Source: JAVBOW01 sp031550125
GTDB lineage: Bacteria; Bacteroidota; Bacteroidia; Bacteroidales; Rikenellaceae
Assembly: GCA_031550125.1 (NCBI GenBank)
Contig: JAVBOW010000008.1
Location: forward strand, 12,420 to 76,419
DNA length: 64,000 nt
Direction: 5' to 3'
The notes under the pieces are model-generated. The model saw nothing but the letters and a program-made list of their open reading frames with translations. It ran no database searches and was not told the origin of the DNA. Below, piece after piece: positions 18,195 to 26,817 of the stretch (within the stretch, counting starts at the first letter, position 1; each line of letters starts with the position of its first letter). The position numbers and the translations under genes were made by a program.

Positions 18195-18202
18195 TAACTT
18201 TG
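18195..18202 (+). promoter_or_regulatory. -7 promoter box for the lptB operon
   Basis: TAACTTTG is an exact TAnnTTTG match, 26 bases before the lptB ATG in the divergent recQ/lptB gap. The T-rich stretch at 18176-18184 could serve as the -33 region, but no exact TTTG is present. Confidence 0.55.
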
Positions 18203-18227
18203 TCGAAATAATGCTTTTTTTTCTGAT

Positions 18228-18962
18228 ATGAGGCTTTACACCCGGGATCTGGTAAAAAAATATAAGGCGCGCACCGTAGTAGACCACGTGTCGATAGAGG
18301 TGGAGCAGGGCGAGATAGTGGGGCTGCTGGGACCCAACGGGGCCGGCAAAACCACCTCTTTCTACATGATAGTAGGGCTGATAAAGCCCAATGAAGGGCA
18401 TATCTTCCTCGAAGACGAGGAGAAGACCACCGACATAACCGCCCTTCCGGTATACAAACGCGCGCAGATGGGCGTGGGCTATCTGGCGCAGGAAGCGTCG
18501 GTGTTCCGCCAGCTGAGCGTCGAGGACAACATAAGGTCGGTACTCGAGATGACCGACTTCACCAAGGAGTACCAGAAAGACCGCCTCGAAAGCCTGGTAG
18601 AGGAGTTCCGCCTGCAAAAAGTACGCAAAAGCAAGGGTATACAGCTCTCGGGCGGCGAGCGCAGGCGGACGGAAATAGCCAGGGCGGTGGCCATAAATCC
18701 GCGGTTCATACTTCTGGACGAACCTTTCGCCGGGGTGGACCCCATAGCCGTGGAAGACATACAAAGCATAGTGGCCACGCTAAAATCCAAAAACATAGGC
18801 GTGATAATAACCGACCACAACGTCCACGAAACCCTCTCCATAACCGACCGCACCTACCTGCTGTTCGAAGGCAAGATACTAAAGGCCGGCTCGGCCGAAG
18901 ACCTGGCCAACGACGAGATGGTAAGGCAGGTGTATCTGGGCAAAGACTTTAAATTAAGGTAA
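18228..18962 (+). CDS. lptB: LPS export ABC transporter ATP-binding protein LptB
   Basis: A 244-residue ABC ATPase that powers LptFG in moving lipopolysaccharide from the inner membrane to the Lpt bridge. Walker A GPNGAGKT is at residues 35-42, the signature LSGGERRR at about 139-146 and Walker B FILLDEPFAGVDP at about 159-171; the YLAQEASVFRQLSVEDNI Q-loop region and IGVIITDHNVHETL switch His are those of LptB. The sequence matches LptB more closely than branched-amino-acid LivG. It is the first gene of lptB-aroA-aroC-OPT-pepT, with gaps of 8-25 bases. Confidence 0.95.
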   Translation: MRLYTRDLVKKYKARTVVDHVSIEVEQGEIVGLLGPNGAGKTTSFYMIVGLIKPNEGHIFLEDEEKTTDITALPVYKRAQMGVGYLAQEASVFRQLSVEDNIRSVLEMTDFTKEYQKDRLESLVEEFRLQKVRKSKGIQLSGGERRRTEIARAVAINPRFILLDEPFAGVDPIAVEDIQSIVATLKSKNIGVIITDHNVHETLSITDRTYLLFEGKILKAGSAEDLANDEMVRQVYLGKDFKLR

Positions 18963-18970
18963 CGTAAACG

Positions 18971-20227
18971 ATGGATAAAGAACTCTCCCGAAGACGCGTG
19001 GAAGGCAGGTTAAAGCCGCCTTCCTCAAAAAGTTACGCTCAACGGGCAATAGCCGCCGCATTGCTGTCGCGCGGAGGCAGGACGATCATCAGGGGGCTGG
19101 AAATGTGCGACGACACCCGCTCGGCCCTTTCGGCGGCGGAGATCCTCGGGGCGTCGGTGGAAAACGACGAGCCTTCCGCCAGTTGCACCGTCACGGGCGG
19201 CCTGGCCCCGCGCAGCTCCATCCTCGACATTGGCGAATCGGGCCTGGCCTCGAGGCTCTTCACTCCCATAGCTTCCCTTTGCGGGATACCCGTAACCATA
19301 ACCGGACACGGATCGATCATGCAGCGTCCCATGGACATGATGATAGCCCCGCTGGAGCAACTCGGCGTAGAGGTGGGCCACAACGGCGGACGGTTGCCGA
19401 TAACGGTGAAAGGCCCCATGATGGGCGGGCAGGCGGACGTTGACGGATCGGTATCGTCGCAATTCATAACAGGACTGCTCCTGGCCCTGCCGCTGGCCGT
19501 CTCCGATACGGTACTCAGGGTGGAGGGACTGAAAAGCATCCCCTACGTGGATATGACCATCGACCTGGCCCGTCGTTTCGGAGCGTCGATAGAGCATTGC
19601 GAGTACAGCGAATTTTTCATAGAAGGCGGCCAAAGCTACGAATGTCCCGAATATTCCGTAGAGGGCGACTGGAGCGGAGCTTCGTGCCTCCTTGTCGCGG
19701 GAGCCGTGGCGGGAAGCATAACGCTCGACAATCTCAACCCTCTGTCGCTGCAGGCCGACGTGGCCATGATAGAGGCCCTGGAAAGGGCCGGGGCGCGCAT
19801 AACCACGACGGCAGATTCGGTGACGGTGGAGCGCAACGAGCTTATGGCCTTCGAATTCGACGCCACGCATTGCCCCGACCTCTTTCCCGCGCTGGTGGCC
19901 CTTGCCGCCAACTGCGACGGGGTGACGGAACTGCGCGGCGCCCACCGCCTGATACACAAGGAGAGCAACCGCGCCTCGTCGCTCAGGGAGGTCTTCGGAC
20001 GCATGGGCGTAAAGGTAGACCTGTCGAGGCCCGACACGATGCTGATAACAGGAGGGCCAATAAGCGGAGCCGACATATACAGCCACAACGACCACCGCAT
20101 AGCCATGGCGGCCGCCGTGGCCGCCCTTAACGCGTCCGGCCCTGTGACGATAGCCGGCGCCGAATGCGTGGCCAAATCATATCCCGATTTCTGGCAAGAC
20201 CTCGATTCGGTTTCTTTCAATCACTAA
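18971..20227 (+). CDS. aroA: 3-phosphoshikimate 1-carboxyvinyltransferase (EPSP synthase)
   Basis: A 418-residue enzyme of the shikimate pathway that transfers enolpyruvyl from PEP to shikimate-3-phosphate. Seen are PPSSKSYAQRAIAAALLSRG (substrate-binding Lys/Ser near residue 17), DIGESGLASRLFTPIA (PEP loop), SSQFITGLLLALPL, KSIPYVDMTIDL, a FPALVALAANCDGVTELRGAHRL region and the C-terminal HNDHRIAMAAAVAAL, all family signatures. The sequence resembles the divergent (class II-like) AroA of anaerobes. aroC follows after ten bases, so two consecutive chorismate-pathway steps are co-expressed. Confidence 0.93.
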   Translation: MDKELSRRRVEGRLKPPSSKSYAQRAIAAALLSRGGRTIIRGLEMCDDTRSALSAAEILGASVENDEPSASCTVTGGLAPRSSILDIGESGLASRLFTPIASLCGIPVTITGHGSIMQRPMDMMIAPLEQLGVEVGHNGGRLPITVKGPMMGGQADVDGSVSSQFITGLLLALPLAVSDTVLRVEGLKSIPYVDMTIDLARRFGASIEHCEYSEFFIEGGQSYECPEYSVEGDWSGASCLLVAGAVAGSITLDNLNPLSLQADVAMIEALERAGARITTTADSVTVERNELMAFEFDATHCPDLFPALVALAANCDGVTELRGAHRLIHKESNRASSLREVFGRMGVKVDLSRPDTMLITGGPISGADIYSHNDHRIAMAAAVAALNASGPVTIAGAECVAKSYPDFWQDLDSVSFNH

Positions 20228-20237
20228 CACATCCATT

Positions 20238-21212
20238 ATGAACAGCTTCGGCAGAAAATTCAGGGTTTCGATCTTCGGCGAGTCGCACGGCGAGTCGGTT
20301 GGCGTGATCATAGACGGCGTCCCGCCGGGCATTCCGCTCTGCCAGGCCGACTTCACGGAAGACATAACCCGACGTCGGGGAGGCAAAGGCGCCACGCAGA
20401 GGGTGGAGAAAGATATCCCCCATTTCGTCTCGGGGGTCTTCAACGGCTACACCACCGGAGCGCCGCTCGCCATAACGTTCCTCAACGAGAATATGCGCAG
20501 CGCCGACTACAGCCCTTTCAACGAACATCCACGCCCGTCGCACGCCGATTGGGTGGCGCAATGGCGTTTCTGCGGTTTCGCCGACTATCGCGGCGGCGGC
20601 CACTTCTCGGGACGCATGACGCTGGCGCTGGTGGCCGCGGGAGTGATCGCCAAACGCATAGTGGAGCATCCCGTGGCGGCGCGAGCCATAGAGATAGGAG
20701 GCCAGAGCGATCCCGCCCGTTTCGAAGAGGTCATAGACGAGGCCATGAAATCGGGCGACTCGGTAGGGGGAGTGATAGAGTGTCGCGTAGACGGCCTGAG
20801 GGCCGGACTGGGCGAGCCTTTCTTCGACTCCGCCGAGAGCGTGATAAGCCACGCGCTTTTTTCCGTACCTGCGGTCAAAGGGGTGGAGTTCGGACTTGGA
20901 TTCGGCTCGGCGCGCCTGCCCGGATCTGAAAACAACGATCCCATAATTGCTCCCGACGGAACCACCGCCACGAACAACGCAGGAGGCATATGCGGCGGGA
21001 TGACCAACAACAATCCATTGATACTTAGGGTGGCCGTAAAGCCCACGCCCAGCATAGCGGCCCCGCAGATGACGCTCAACACCTCCACCGGCAAAATAGA
21101 GGAGTTACGCATACACGGCCGGCACGACGCATGCATAGCCATGCGCGCCCCGGTGGTGGTGGAAGCCGCCGTGGCCATAGCGCTGGCCGACCTTATACTT
21201 TTACATAACTGA
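20238..21212 (+). CDS. aroC: chorismate synthase, short form
   Basis: Makes chorismate from EPSP using reduced FMN. Conserved blocks are FGESHGESVGVIIDG (residues 15-29), RPSHADW, FADYRGGGHFSGR (family signature with RGGGR-type loop, here GGGHFSGR), SAESVISHALFSVPAVKGVEFG, NNAGGICGGMTNNNP and the C-terminal GRHDACIAMRAPVVVEAAVAIALADL. At 324 residues it is shorter than the usual 350-370: the segment after the first FMN-binding part (around residues 145-175) is condensed and the C-terminal tail ends right after ADLILLHN. All recognisable catalytic blocks are present, so it is expected to be active. Confidence 0.93.
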   Translation: MNSFGRKFRVSIFGESHGESVGVIIDGVPPGIPLCQADFTEDITRRRGGKGATQRVEKDIPHFVSGVFNGYTTGAPLAITFLNENMRSADYSPFNEHPRPSHADWVAQWRFCGFADYRGGGHFSGRMTLALVAAGVIAKRIVEHPVAARAIEIGGQSDPARFEEVIDEAMKSGDSVGGVIECRVDGLRAGLGEPFFDSAESVISHALFSVPAVKGVEFGLGFGSARLPGSENNDPIIAPDGTTATNNAGGICGGMTNNNPLILRVAVKPTPSIAAPQMTLNTSTGKIEELRIHGRHDACIAMRAPVVVEAAVAIALADLILLHN

Positions 21213-21237
21213 CGAGAGGAAACTTATAATCCGCCAA

Positions 21238-23220
21238 ATGGAGACCAATAAACCGCAACAGGCCTCGCTGCCCGAAAACGCATACCGCGAGCTTGCCCCT
21301 GGCGAGGAGTACAAGCCGATAATGGAAGCCTCGTCCAAACCCGCCGAGGTTACGCCCTACTCCGTAACGATGGGCATAATAATGGCCATAATCTTTTCGG
21401 CCGCGGCGGCTTACCTGGGCCTCAAAATAGGCCAGGTGTTCGAAGCGGCCATCCCCATAGCCATAATCGCCGTAGGGGTCGGCAGCGTCCTCGGGAAAAA
21501 GAACATGCTGGGGCAGAACGTCATCATTCAATCCATCGGGGCCTCGTCGGGGGTTATCGTGGCCGGGGCGATATTCACGCTTCCGGCGCTATACATACTC
21601 GGGCTGGACGCGAAGTTCTACCAGATACTGCTCTCGTCGCTCTTCGGCGGACTGCTCGGCATATTGCTGCTGATACCTTTCCGCAAGTATTTCGTACGCG
21701 ACATGCACGGCAAATACCCTTTCCCCGAGGCCACAGCAACGACCGAGGTGCTGGTTTCGGGCGAAAAAGGCGGAAATCAGGCCAAACTGCTGGCCGCAAG
21801 CGGACTTGTCGGCGGACTCTACGATTTTATCGTCAGCACGTTCGGATGGTGGACGGAGGAGATATCCTCGCGCGTGGGCGCATGGGGCGAAATGGCGGCC
21901 GACAAATTCAAGGTGGTATTCAAGGTCAACACCGGAGCGGCCGTCCTCGGATTGGGATATATCGTCGGACTTAAATATTCGGCCATAATTTGCGCCGGAT
22001 CGTTCACGGTGTGGTTCGTGCTGATACCCATGATAAGCCACTTCGCCGACGGACAGACGTTGGCCGTGGGAGCCGGAGTGACAAAGCTGCTGGCCGAGAT
22101 GTCGCCCGAAGAGATATTCCGCAATTACGCCCGCCACATAGGCATCGGGGGAATAGCCATGGCCGGCATAATAGGCATAATACGCTCGTCGAAAATCATA
22201 CGCGACGCGATAGGACTTGCCGTCAAAGAGTTGGGTGGACCAAAAGCGTCGTCCGGCGGTAACGCCGCGCGTACGCAGAAAGACGTTTCGATGCGCTTTA
22301 TCCTCTCGGGACTTATCGCAACGCTCGCTGCGGTGTTCGTCTTCTTCCAATTCGGCGTCCTGGGCAATTGGTGGCACACCTCCATCGCGCTGGTCATAGT
22401 ATTCGTCATTTCGTTCCTGTTCACCACGGTGGCGGCGAACGCCATCGCCATAGTAGGCACCAACCCCGTCTCTGGCATGACGTTGATGACGCTAATCCTC
22501 AGCTCGCTGATACTCGTGAGCGCCGGCCTGAGCGGCACGAGCGGCATGACGGCGGCCATGATAATAGGCGGAGTGGTGTGTACGGCGCTCTCCATGGCGG
22601 GAGGTTTCATAACCGACCTCAAAATAGGCTACTGGCTCGGAACCACGCCTGCCAAACAGGAGGCGTGGAAATTCCTCGGTACGGCGGTCTCGGCCGCAAC
22701 CGTGGCCGGGGTGATGATAGTCCTCAACCAAACCTACGGCTTCACGGGCGACAAAGCGCTGGCCGCGCCGCAGGCCAACGCCATGGCGGCGGTGATAAAA
22801 CCGCTCATGGAAGGCGGCGCAACCCCATGGATGCTGTATTTCGCCGGGGCGGTGTTCGCGCTGGTACTCACCATGCTCGGCATTCCCGCGCTGGCCTTCG
22901 CCCTCGGGATGTTCATTCCGCTGGAACTCAATACGCCGCTTTTAGTGGGAGGCATAATAAGCTGGTACGTATCCACGCGGAGCAAAAATGAAGAGGTGAA
23001 CAACTCTCGGCGCGAACGGGGAACGCTCATTGCCTCCGGATTCATTGCCGGCGGCGCGCTGATGGGCGTCATGAGCGCCGTGCTGAAATATTACAACATC
23101 GACTGGATGGCCTCGTCGTGGAACGCGGGAGGCGGAGCGGAGGCCCTGTCGTGGGCAATGTATGCGGCGATCATAATATACTTCATCCTCACCGCGATGA
23201 AAAAGGAGAGACAGCAATGA
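21238..23220 (+). CDS. OPT family oligopeptide transporter
   Basis: A 660-residue inner-membrane protein with some 15 hydrophobic segments. The N-terminal block PYSVTMGIIMAIIFSAAAAYLGLKIGQV and the KYPFPEATATTEVLVSGEKG motif are typical of bacterial OPT transporters, as are the NPVSGMTLMT and FITDLKIGYWLGTTPAKQE blocks. The family imports small peptides or metal-siderophore/peptide complexes by proton symport. Its stop overlaps the start of pepT by four bases (ATGA), which supports peptide uptake followed by cytosolic tripeptide cleavage. The closing end also has VNNSRRERGTLIASGFIAGGALMGV, common to this subfamily. Confidence 0.92.
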   Translation: METNKPQQASLPENAYRELAPGEEYKPIMEASSKPAEVTPYSVTMGIIMAIIFSAAAAYLGLKIGQVFEAAIPIAIIAVGVGSVLGKKNMLGQNVIIQSIGASSGVIVAGAIFTLPALYILGLDAKFYQILLSSLFGGLLGILLLIPFRKYFVRDMHGKYPFPEATATTEVLVSGEKGGNQAKLLAASGLVGGLYDFIVSTFGWWTEEISSRVGAWGEMAADKFKVVFKVNTGAAVLGLGYIVGLKYSAIICAGSFTVWFVLIPMISHFADGQTLAVGAGVTKLLAEMSPEEIFRNYARHIGIGGIAMAGIIGIIRSSKIIRDAIGLAVKELGGPKASSGGNAARTQKDVSMRFILSGLIATLAAVFVFFQFGVLGNWWHTSIALVIVFVISFLFTTVAANAIAIVGTNPVSGMTLMTLILSSLILVSAGLSGTSGMTAAMIIGGVVCTALSMAGGFITDLKIGYWLGTTPAKQEAWKFLGTAVSAATVAGVMIVLNQTYGFTGDKALAAPQANAMAAVIKPLMEGGATPWMLYFAGAVFALVLTMLGIPALAFALGMFIPLELNTPLLVGGIISWYVSTRSKNEEVNNSRRERGTLIASGFIAGGALMGVMSAVLKYYNIDWMASSWNAGGGAEALSWAMYAAIIIYFILTAMKKERQQ

Positions 23221-24434
23221 CACTCAAAGAACGGTTCCTGAAATATGTGGCTTTCGACACGCAGAGCGATCCCGAAAGCGAAACATTCCCGTCGACGGCC
23301 AAACAGCTCGGGCTGTTGGGCGCGTTGCTGGAAGAGATGGTGGAAATGGGACTCGAAGAGGCCCAAATAGACGCGCACGGCTACGTGACAGGCACAATAC
23401 CTGCCACGCCGGGATGCGAAAATGCGCCGACGATAGGGCTGATAGCCCACGTAGACACATCGCCAGACATGTCGGGCAAGGACGTAAAGCCGAACACGAT
23501 AGAAAATTACGATGGCGGCGACATTACGCTTCCGAACGGAGTGGCGATCAAGACGTCGGAGTTTCCCGAACTGTCGTTTTACAAGGGCCACACGCTCATC
23601 ACCGCCGACGGCGCGACGCTGCTGGGGGCCGACGACAAGGCGGGCGTGGCCGAGATAATGACGGCGGCGGAGTACCTGCTGTCCCACCCGGAGATAAAGC
23701 ACGGCAGGATACGCATAGGCTTCACGCCCGACGAAGAGATAGGCCGCGGCGTCGATCATTTCGACGTGGAGGCTTTCGGCGCCAAATACGCCTACACCGT
23801 CGACGGAGGCTTCGAAGGCGAACTGGAATACGAGAATTTCAACGCCGCCGGGGCGCGCATAACCATAGCCGGCCGCAACATACATCCAGGCTACGCCAAG
23901 GACAAGATGATAAACGCCCTGCACGTGGCCCACGAGATAGACGCGCTGCTGCCTGCCTGGGAGCGCCCGGAACACACAGAGGGTTACGAGGGCTTCTTCC
24001 ATCTCACCTCGTTAAAAGGCACGGTGGAAGAGGCGGTTATGGATTACATCGTCCGCGACCACTCTCGCGAACGCTTCGAAGGGCGCAAACGCCTGATAGC
24101 GCGCTGCGCCGCCGTGGTGGGCGAGCGCTACGGCGAGGGGGTGGTCAAGATCGAGGTCAAAGACCAGTATTTCAATATGCGCGAAATGGTCGAACCCCAC
24201 CCCGAGGTTATCGACAAGGCGGTGGAGGCGATGAAACAGGCGGGCGTAACGCCCATAGTGCGTCCCATACGCGGAGGTACCGACGGCTCACGCCTGTCGT
24301 ACATGGGCCTGCCCTGCCCCAACCTCTTCACCGGCGGGATGAATTTCCACGGCCGCTACGAATACTGCTCGCTCGACACCATGGGCCGCGCCGTGCAAAC
24401 CATAGTGAACCTCGTGAGGCTGTGGGCGGAATGA
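23217..24434 (+). CDS. pepT: peptidase T (tripeptide aminopeptidase)
   Basis: A 405-residue M20-type zinc peptidase that removes the N-terminal residue of tripeptides in the cytosol. The metal and catalytic residues line up with E. coli PepT: HVDT with His78 and Asp80, ADDKAG with Asp140, and PDEEIG with Glu173/Glu174. Later blocks are TVDGGFEGELEYENFNAA and RGGTDGSRLSYMGLPCPNLF. The frame stays open further upstream (to 23118), but the ATG at 23217, overlapping the transporter stop as ATGA, gives the family's N-terminus MTLKERFLKYVAFDTQS and standard length. Confidence 0.96.
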   Translation: MTLKERFLKYVAFDTQSDPESETFPSTAKQLGLLGALLEEMVEMGLEEAQIDAHGYVTGTIPATPGCENAPTIGLIAHVDTSPDMSGKDVKPNTIENYDGGDITLPNGVAIKTSEFPELSFYKGHTLITADGATLLGADDKAGVAEIMTAAEYLLSHPEIKHGRIRIGFTPDEEIGRGVDHFDVEAFGAKYAYTVDGGFEGELEYENFNAAGARITIAGRNIHPGYAKDKMINALHVAHEIDALLPAWERPEHTEGYEGFFHLTSLKGTVEEAVMDYIVRDHSRERFEGRKRLIARCAAVVGERYGEGVVKIEVKDQYFNMREMVEPHPEVIDKAVEAMKQAGVTPIVRPIRGGTDGSRLSYMGLPCPNLFTGGMNFHGRYEYCSLDTMGRAVQTIVNLVRLWAE

Positions 24435-24474
24435 CGCAGGCGCATTGGCGCGTATCAGAATCCAACTCAACGAC

Positions 24475-25554
24475 ATGCACGAAAGAAGAAATCCATATAT
24501 AGAAACCCTCAGGGGCATAGCCATAATAATGGTGGTGGCAGGACACGTGATAGGCAACTCCGAGACGGGAGGCATGCAGGCGGTCGCGGGGTCGGTGTGG
24601 CGCTACATCTATTTCAACATCGACAAGATACAGATGCCCCTTTTCGCCCTTATCTCGGGATGGGTTTACGCGCTGCGACCTCCGGTGCGGGGCGCGTATA
24701 CGCAATTCGTGGGACGCAAAGCGCAAAGGCTGCTCATACCCATGCTTATCGTGGGCGCGGCGCATTTCGTCCTGCACAACATAAACAACAATCAGGCGCT
24801 GGCAGGCATATGGAAACTGACCATACTGCCATACAACATGTTCTGGTTCCTATACTCGCTGTTCTTCATATTCGTACTGGTGGGATTCCTCGATATTTGG
24901 GACGCAATGAAAAGATGGTGGCAGGTGGCGGCGGCGATAGTGTTTTTCTCGCTGCTCTACAGGTATGAGCATTCGTTCATCCCCGAATCGTTCCCCAACA
25001 TACTGTCGTTCAAGGGCGCGATCTACCTGTTACCCTATTTCCTTTCGGGCGTGGCCGTGAGGCGTTTCCCGACCCTGTTCGCAGACAAACGTATGGAAAC
25101 GGCACTATGGTGCGCGCTGGCCGCCTGTTTCATGATGGTGGAATGGGTATGCTTCGGGATGGAGTTAGGCGCTACGGAACATTACATGCGGCGTTCGTGG
25201 CTGGGGATATGCACCGGACTGGCATGTACGGCGCTGCTCTACTGCAAATTCAACGTCTACAGCCTTATCAGGATAGGCGGCTTCACATTCTCTATCTACC
25301 TCTACCACTCTTTCTCCAAAGGCTTCAGCCAGATGTTACTCGAAAACATCGGGGTGCAGAGCGCGCTGATCATCTTCGCTGGCGGTATGACGTGCGGTAT
25401 CTTCGTCCCTATAGCGATAGACATAGCACTGAGCCGCACCAACCTGACGCGCTATCTGCTGTTGGGTAAACCTATGAAGAAAAAGGGCAAAGCCAAAGCC
25501 AGGCCGGCAAACGCGGCCGAAACGGAAGAAGAGGCGAGCCTCAACGAAGTGTAG
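24475..25554 (+). CDS. acyltransferase family 3 membrane protein
   Basis: A 359-residue integral membrane protein with about ten helices. It begins RNPYIETLRGIAIIMVVAGHVIG, the acyltransferase-3 motif with the active His in the first helix, and includes MPLFALISGWVYALR and FWFLYSLFFIFVLVGF. Family members O-acylate surface or membrane carbohydrates using cytosolic acyl donors. The substrate cannot be told from the sequence. The frame opens with TTG at 24445, but the ATG at 24475 directly precedes the conserved block. The C-terminal 30 residues are basic then acidic (GKPMKKKGKAKARPANAAETEEE) and likely a cytoplasmic tail. The 3' end overlaps a convergent gene by 14 bases. Confidence 0.88.
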   Translation: MHERRNPYIETLRGIAIIMVVAGHVIGNSETGGMQAVAGSVWRYIYFNIDKIQMPLFALISGWVYALRPPVRGAYTQFVGRKAQRLLIPMLIVGAAHFVLHNINNNQALAGIWKLTILPYNMFWFLYSLFFIFVLVGFLDIWDAMKRWWQVAAAIVFFSLLYRYEHSFIPESFPNILSFKGAIYLLPYFLSGVAVRRFPTLFADKRMETALWCALAACFMMVEWVCFGMELGATEHYMRRSWLGICTGLACTALLYCKFNVYSLIRIGGFTFSIYLYHSFSKGFSQMLLENIGVQSALIIFAGGMTCGIFVPIAIDIALSRTNLTRYLLLGKPMKKKGKAKARPANAAETEEEASLNEV

Positions 25555-25975
25555 AGGAGTCGGGCCGTATCTCGAGTCCCGCTATCGACAGGCCTCCCCA
25601 ACCGTTCACCATAACGGTTTTGCGCCACAATTCCGCGCCGTCGGCGCGGGCCGTGACGACGGCCTCGAAATCGGGCGAGCGTGAAACGTCGTGCTGCCCG
25701 GGCAGGATGCCGGCCACGGCGTTGACGTAGGCCACGGCTCTGAAGCACGGGCCGCACGACACCTTCGCAGGGCGCTCATGGCGACGGCGCACTGGCTCCG
25801 CCCCGCCGAAAACGTCGTGGAGTTTGTCGGTGAAGGTCTGCAGATCGACCTGCCGGCCCTCAGCGTCATAGCCCGCCAGGGTCAGGAATATATTATAGCG
25901 CCGCCATTCGGGGTGCGGACACGCAAGTTCAAGTTCAAATACCATATCAATAACGCCGCTATCGCGGGAGAGCAT
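25541..25975 (-). CDS. hypothetical protein
   Basis: A 144-residue frame that I do not recognise. Its composition is protein-like (VFELELACPHPEWRRYNIF, SCGPCFRAVAYVNAVAGILP, KTVMVNGWGGLSIAGLEI) and it fills a space otherwise empty of genes. There is no signal peptide and no membrane segment; one CGPC pair is the only notable motif, and its setting is not thioredoxin-like. The start could be the ATG at 25975 or a later one (VFELEL); a TTG at 25987 is less likely. The 3' end overlaps the acyltransferase stop by 14 bases, convergent. Likely real but of unknown function. Confidence 0.55.
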   Translation of the reverse strand: MLSRDSGVIDMVFELELACPHPEWRRYNIFLTLAGYDAEGRQVDLQTFTDKLHDVFGGAEPVRRRHERPAKVSCGPCFRAVAYVNAVAGILPGQHDVSRSPDFEAVVTARADGAELWRKTVMVNGWGGLSIAGLEIRPDSSTLR

Positions 25976-25990
25976 AAAAGTAGGCAAAAC

Positions 25991-26022
25991 TTTGCAAAGT
26001 CTGTAATAATTTTCTACCTTTG
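25991..26022 (+). promoter_or_regulatory. promoter of the DUF177-rpmF-plsX-fabH operon
   Basis: TTTG at 25991-25994 and TACCTTTG at 26015-26022 are separated by exactly 20 bases. This is a full match to the Bacteroidetes -33/-7 consensus and the best promoter in the window. The first ATG follows at 26043, a leader of about 15 bases. Confidence 0.75.
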
Positions 26023-26042
26023 TATCCGCTTTTCATTAAAGA

Positions 26043-26600
26043 ATGAACATTTTAGACGATTTCACCATTCCCGTAAAAGGATTAAGCGCTGGAAGCCACG
26101 ATTTTACATTCGAAGTGGACAGGCGATTTTTCGATGCGGCGGGAGGCTCGCTCATAACGGGCGGAGAGGCCCGGGTTGAGGTGAAGGCAGCTAAAACGGC
26201 CGGAGGGCTGGCGCTCGATTTCCATATTACGGGCAGGGCGGAGGTTGAATGCGACCGCTGCCTTGAACCGCTGACCTTACCCGTAGACTACAGCGGCGTG
26301 TTGACGGTACGCGCGGCGGAGGGCCGCGAAGAGGATTACGACGGCGAGGTGATGTGGATAGGTGGCAACCAGACGGAGGTGAACGTGGCACAATATATCT
26401 ACGAGAGCATCTGCCTGAGCCTGCCCATGACGAGGGTACACGGCCAGGACGAAAACGGCGTTTCGCTGTGCGATCCGGATATGCTGGCGCGTTTCAGCAT
26501 AGTGTCGGCGGAGCAATTCGACGGCATGGCGGCCGAAAAGGAGAAGAACGACGGGCAAAGCCTCAAGGCAAAGCTCGAAAAAATAAAGGATAACTTATAA
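26043..26600 (+). CDS. DUF177 (YceD) family protein
   Basis: A 185-residue cytosolic protein. The family signature VECDRCLEPLTLPVDYSG lies near residues 66-83 and an acidic VNVAQYIYESICLSLPM follows. YceD/DUF177 proteins almost always precede rpmF and are linked to 23S rRNA or ribosome maturation; the exact function is not settled. It is the first gene of a conserved block with the L32 and fatty-acid genes, 14 bases before rpmF. Confidence 0.9.
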   Translation: MNILDDFTIPVKGLSAGSHDFTFEVDRRFFDAAGGSLITGGEARVEVKAAKTAGGLALDFHITGRAEVECDRCLEPLTLPVDYSGVLTVRAAEGREEDYDGEVMWIGGNQTEVNVAQYIYESICLSLPMTRVHGQDENGVSLCDPDMLARFSIVSAEQFDGMAAEKEKNDGQSLKAKLEKIKDNL

Positions 26601-26614
26601 CATATCAGATAAAC

Positions 26615-26797
26615 ATGGCACATCCCAAGCACAAAGTCTCCTCAACACGCAGGGACAAAAGAAGGACTCACTACAAAGCGGTAGCTCCCACCATCGCCTT
26701 ATGCTCGAACTGCGGCTCGACGGTTCTTTACCACCGCGTATGCCCCGAGTGCGGTTTCTACCGCGGCAAAATGGCCGTTGAGAAAAACGTAGAGTAA
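26615..26797 (+). CDS. rpmF: 50S ribosomal protein L32
   Basis: 60 residues starting MAHPKHKVSSTRRDKRRTHY, the standard L32 N-terminus. Two CxxC pairs (CSNC and CPEC, separated by about 13 residues) make this the zinc-binding form. It sits between the DUF177 gene and plsX, the usual bacterial order, which ties ribosome and membrane-lipid synthesis together. Confidence 0.97.
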   Translation: MAHPKHKVSSTRRDKRRTHYKAVAPTIALCSNCGSTVLYHRVCPECGFYRGKMAVEKNVE

Positions 26798-26817
26798 TCC
26801 TTCCTGAAAAATAGCGC

